64,000 nucleotides of DNA. Origin: UBA11574 sp963752565. GTDB taxonomy: Bacteria > Desulfobacterota > Desulfobacteria > Desulfobacterales > UBA11574. A program made the position numbers and the translations under genes. The DNA lies in contig CAVVZC010000018.1 in assembly GCA_963752565.1 (NCBI GenBank), positions 12,534 to 76,533 of the forward strand. The letters are read 5' to 3'. Shown here piece by piece: positions 61,188 to 64,000 of this stretch (its first letter is position 1; each line of letters opens with the position of its first letter). A model generated the notes under the pieces. The model saw only the letters and a program-made list of their open reading frames with translations, did not search any database and had not been told where the DNA came from.

Positions 61188-62732
61188 TTGAAGAAGTTAA
61201 TATCTTTAATGCTAGTGCTGGCGATGACTTGTGTGAGTTTGGTTGGCTGTGGTGGTGGAGGGAAGGAGGAGGCTGCGCATACGTCTAAGCCAGAGGAAAA
61301 GCAAACCCCGATGCCCATGGAAAAGTGGGTTTCACCCCAGGGGGTCGTTTCAGTCTTAAAGCCAAAAGATTGGAAAGTCGAAGAGAGCTACACCGGAAAC
61401 TCAGCGAGTGTAGTTGTTTGTGACCATTCAAGGATAACAGGCGTTACGTTTTATGTGTCAAAAAACGATACCAGGATCAAGGATTCACTTTATTTTCTTG
61501 GAGAAAATGTAAAGAACAACAGGAAAAAATTTCCTGATTTTAGATGTAATAAGACATGGGCTGCTCATGACAAATCGAGGGCAATTACAGAAGTTTGCTT
61601 CACGGCCAAAGGAACTCCTGTTTTGGGTAAATTCTATTATATTGTTAACCCAAAGCAGTTGCTAATTATGAGTTACCAAGCACCAGGAGATGTTTTTTCA
61701 AAATATAAAGGCACTTTACTTACCATTCTGAACAACATCAACTTTTATGATCAACATGAAGAAAAGAAACGGATACAGTCAATACAACAGCATTCAAATA
61801 AATCCATCCAACCTGTCCAAGCACAAATGGTATTGCGTCAGGCTTCTGACGGTTCTGTAAGATTCATGGCGCCGGCAAATTGGCAATACCAAGCACAAAA
61901 GGGAAAAGCGATGGTTGGAAGTGAACGAGAAGATGCTGGTTTCGTGTTTACAAGCGTAGAGGCTTTTGCTAGGAATCCTGGAGTTCTGGTGCCGGGAGTA
62001 CTAATATCCCGATATCTGCCTCCGAACCAGTTCATCGGATTATTCCTAAGGAATTTCGGACAGGCTAAAAATGTTCAGATCATTGAAAAAAAACTTGATT
62101 ATCAGACAATCCGGGAGGCTAAGCAGTTCTTAAGAGCTCAATGCGAGGCACAAGACCTGGTGGTAAAGTTCTCAGCAAAAAGCGGTAGGTCATGTCTTGC
62201 TACTTTTAAGGTTATTACAGCCCATCCCGCCGCGTTCAGCGGGCAGTGGTGGTCAATAGTGTCGGGTTTCTGGGCACAGGAGAATAGATTTGCTGCATAC
62301 GCTCCCCTTCTTGAGAATATAGCAAAATCATATAAGATCAATGATGTTTGGGCGAGTAACTATATACAATCAGGCTTAGCAAACCTGAGACGTTTAAAAC
62401 AGAAGACACAGCAAGCGATACAGAAGCTTCACCAAGCGAGATACAACCAACAGAGATCGTGGGAGGCAAATCAGGCAAGGAAGGATTACTCGAACTGGAA
62501 ATTTTCCCAGTATTTGAGGGATGAGTCAAACTGGATTTCAAGTCTTGAGGGAGGGAAGGTTTACCATACAGATTCTTGGGGAACCAAGGATACATGGACG
62601 GGCGACTACTATGAGGGAAGTCCTTATAATTATGTAAACTTTAAAGGTAAGAATCCGAGGCACCCTTCCCTTGAGGGTATGCAAGAAATCAACTCTTATG
62701 AACTTTATCAGAAGTATATCCAGGGGCAGTAA
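61188..62732 (+). CDS. Large secreted lipoprotein, unknown
   Basis: A 514-residue protein starting LKKLISLMLVLAMTCVSLVGC, a lipoprotein signal with lipobox V-G-C. TTG start chosen because AAAGGGG is eight bases before it; an upstream GTG (61179) is weaker. The mature part has two regions with repeated GASVVVCD.../VSPQGVVSVLKPKDWKV-like beta pattern and a Gln/Tyr-rich helical part near the end (RRLKQKTQQAIQKLHQARYN), ending in a GWGTKDTW-like segment. No named domain recognised. The low-GC region and position near the tRNA scar suggest accessory DNA. Confidence 0.7.
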   Translation: MKKLISLMLVLAMTCVSLVGCGGGGKEEAAHTSKPEEKQTPMPMEKWVSPQGVVSVLKPKDWKVEESYTGNSASVVVCDHSRITGVTFYVSKNDTRIKDSLYFLGENVKNNRKKFPDFRCNKTWAAHDKSRAITEVCFTAKGTPVLGKFYYIVNPKQLLIMSYQAPGDVFSKYKGTLLTILNNINFYDQHEEKKRIQSIQQHSNKSIQPVQAQMVLRQASDGSVRFMAPANWQYQAQKGKAMVGSEREDAGFVFTSVEAFARNPGVLVPGVLISRYLPPNQFIGLFLRNFGQAKNVQIIEKKLDYQTIREAKQFLRAQCEAQDLVVKFSAKSGRSCLATFKVITAHPAAFSGQWWSIVSGFWAQENRFAAYAPLLENIAKSYKINDVWASNYIQSGLANLRRLKQKTQQAIQKLHQARYNQQRSWEANQARKDYSNWKFSQYLRDESNWISSLEGGKVYHTDSWGTKDTWTGDYYEGSPYNYVNFKGKNPRHPSLEGMQEINSYELYQKYIQGQ

Positions 62733-63241
62733 TAATTGTGATTTGCCATAGGACGAGCTTGACCTGACACCAGATAAATATGATATCTGTATATCAATTA
62801 TTGTTGTGAATGGTTGAAATACTGGCAAGCTGTACTTTTTATAATTTCGGTTATAAACCTTCATTTTTCGTTAATTGAAGATTTAAGCATAACATCATCC
62901 GTTTTCGCCTCACTCACCTATTCCACATATTGTTTTTTTTCGAATAAGATCAAACAACTTTCCTATAGACCGCCGATAATAATCCAGTTTTCCTTTAATA
63001 CCTTCTTGAGATTTTTTCCCCTATTATAACCTGAAAAATAGGTAAAACATTTCATAGATTTTATTTAGTTTATCACACAATCTCAAATGCTTTTCTATGA
63101 ATTAGAACTACTATTCTCAGACAACAATTGGCGTAACTAATGGATAATTTTTGTTGCTTTAAAAAAACCAATTCAATGGTATTCGCTTTGTCGGTAGAAA
63201 TGGGTATGAAATTGGTGCAATTTAGTCTACAAAAAAGAGCC
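62733..63241. other. AT-rich intergenic region, no gene seen
   Basis: About 510 bases with only short, unconvincing frames on both strands. Nothing recognised. Confidence 0.5.
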
Positions 63242-63683
63242 TTACGATGAAAAGATTTCTAGGGTAATAATTTCTTCAACAATTTTGGTTGTGTATCTTA
63301 ATCTGTTTGTTTCTTCTTTTCTAAAATCATTTTGGTATTTTTCCTTTAGTTTCTCAGCATCATAAATTTTAATTCTTAATTCACGGGATTTATTATAAAA
63401 TTTTTCCTTATTTGCCTCCGAAAGGGTTTTCTTTGATGAAAATAGCTTTTTATGTTCATTTTGCAGCTTTTGAATTACCTTTCCTTTAGCTTCAAGATCA
63501 GTAGAAAATTTGGCACTGATATTGTTGAGTTCATTTTGCATTTTTTTACCAAGTAGCGATTTATCAAGAACTTTTTGGGTGTCTACTACAGCTATTTTGG
63601 CAACATCTGCACCAAATGAAGGTATAATAAAAATAATAATAATGAAAAAATGAACTTAAAAAAAACAATTTAAACTTATGCAT
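63242..63683 (-). pseudogene. Skp/OmpH-like periplasmic chaperone, frameshifted in signal peptide
   Basis: From an ATG at 63683 (behind GGGAAAATAAAG) the minus strand encodes MHKFKLFFLSSFF, a signal peptide start. One extra T in a 6-T run (63643-63648) then shifts the frame; removing it gives IIIIFIIPSFGADVAKIAV, VDTQKVLDKSLLGKK and a Lys/Glu-rich coiled coil to the stop at 63242. 'VAKIAVVDTQKVL' plus a long helical pair is the OmpH/Skp pattern. An internal ATG (63541) would make only a headless 99-residue fragment without a signal peptide. So it is either inactivated, phase-variable through the T-run, or a sequencing error. Confidence 0.7.
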
Positions 63684-64000
63684 CTTTATTTTCCCAGATT
63701 GATTGATGTTCCTTTATTATTTAGTGAAAAATATAAAAAGTCGATAATCGTGTCAATAATTAAAAAAATTAATACCCTGACTCTGATAATCTGATTTGTA
63801 AGAAATAAGATACATGTACTGAACGAAATTCGGTTTCAGGTTATGCTTTTGACAAGATAACACAAAAAGATGTAAGCTCTACAACAATCTAACAGTTTGG
63901 CATGAGTTTTTCCATCTTTGGCGGTCGAGAACAAAATCGTATTCAAAGGAAATATGCGCGCCGGATTGAAAAAAGAATAATAAAAAAATGCAGTTCGTTA
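63684..64000. other. Window end, no gene seen
   Basis: The last 317 bases are AT-rich, with no convincing open frame, hairpin or RNA motif. The upstream region of the Skp-like gene lies at its left end. Confidence 0.5.

Overview
The window looks like chromosome of a Gram-negative deltaproteobacterium, most likely a sulfate-reducer relative (Desulfobacterales-type). This is inferred from gene content and style: an MSHA-like pilus locus, a ClpS/ClpA/Aat cluster, SEC-C-tailed SecA, Kdo synthesis (kdsB), TRAP and Liv transporters, a GEMM-I c-di-GMP riboswitch, and many short palindromic repeats in the intergenic spaces. No rRNA and no intact tRNA gene was seen. Two genes near the window ends (cold-shock protein, Skp-like chaperone) each carry a single-base frameshift, which could be real decay or draft-sequence error.

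Layout. 1-4.2 kb: a broken cold-shock gene, a small lipoprotein, a decayed receiver-domain remnant, then a minus-strand two-gene operon (large membrane protein + VWA lipoprotein) preceded by a promoter, a c-di-GMP-I riboswitch and a terminator-like hairpin. 4.4-18.7 kb: mostly housekeeping genes (MltD-like transglycosylase behind a structured leader, a helicase fused to a nuclease resembling MrfA+MrfB, a CNNM/CBS protein, nitroreductase, EF-P, a TrpF-like protein lacking its catalytic Cys, GuaA, a PilZ protein, KdsB, LarB, a metallophosphoesterase). 18.7-19.5 kb: an adenosine-specific-kinase family gene with a small partner. 19.6-32.4 kb: one long minus-strand MSHA/type IV pilus operon starting with a pilin and ending with an 892-residue prepilin carrying two LamG-like domains. 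32.8-38.8 kb: aat, clpA, clpS, secA. 38.8-46.8 kb: an M23 peptidase, folD, a TRAP transporter (dctPQM) and argC, separated by several MITE-like elements. 46.8-52.1 kb: the livKHMGF amino-acid ABC transporter. 52.2-58.8 kb: holA between two copies of a palindromic repeat, lspA, ileS and an HNH endonuclease gene. 59.07 kb: a 3' fragment of tRNA-Leu(UAA), the classic scar of an integrated element. To its right the DNA is AT-rich and gene-poor, with a stand-alone class III nucleotide cyclase next to an HD phosphohydrolase, a large lipoprotein, and the frameshifted Skp-like gene.

How it works together. Cyclic di-GMP is a recurring theme: a riboswitch (3.97-4.16 kb), a PilZ receptor (15.6 kb) and an MshE-type ATPase with an MshEN N-terminus in the pilus operon. 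That suggests surface attachment is c-di-GMP controlled here, and that the unrecognised riboswitch-driven membrane-protein/VWA-lipoprotein pair belongs to the same regulon. That pair is my best candidate for an undescribed system. All functional statements rest on reading motifs by eye; no database search was run.
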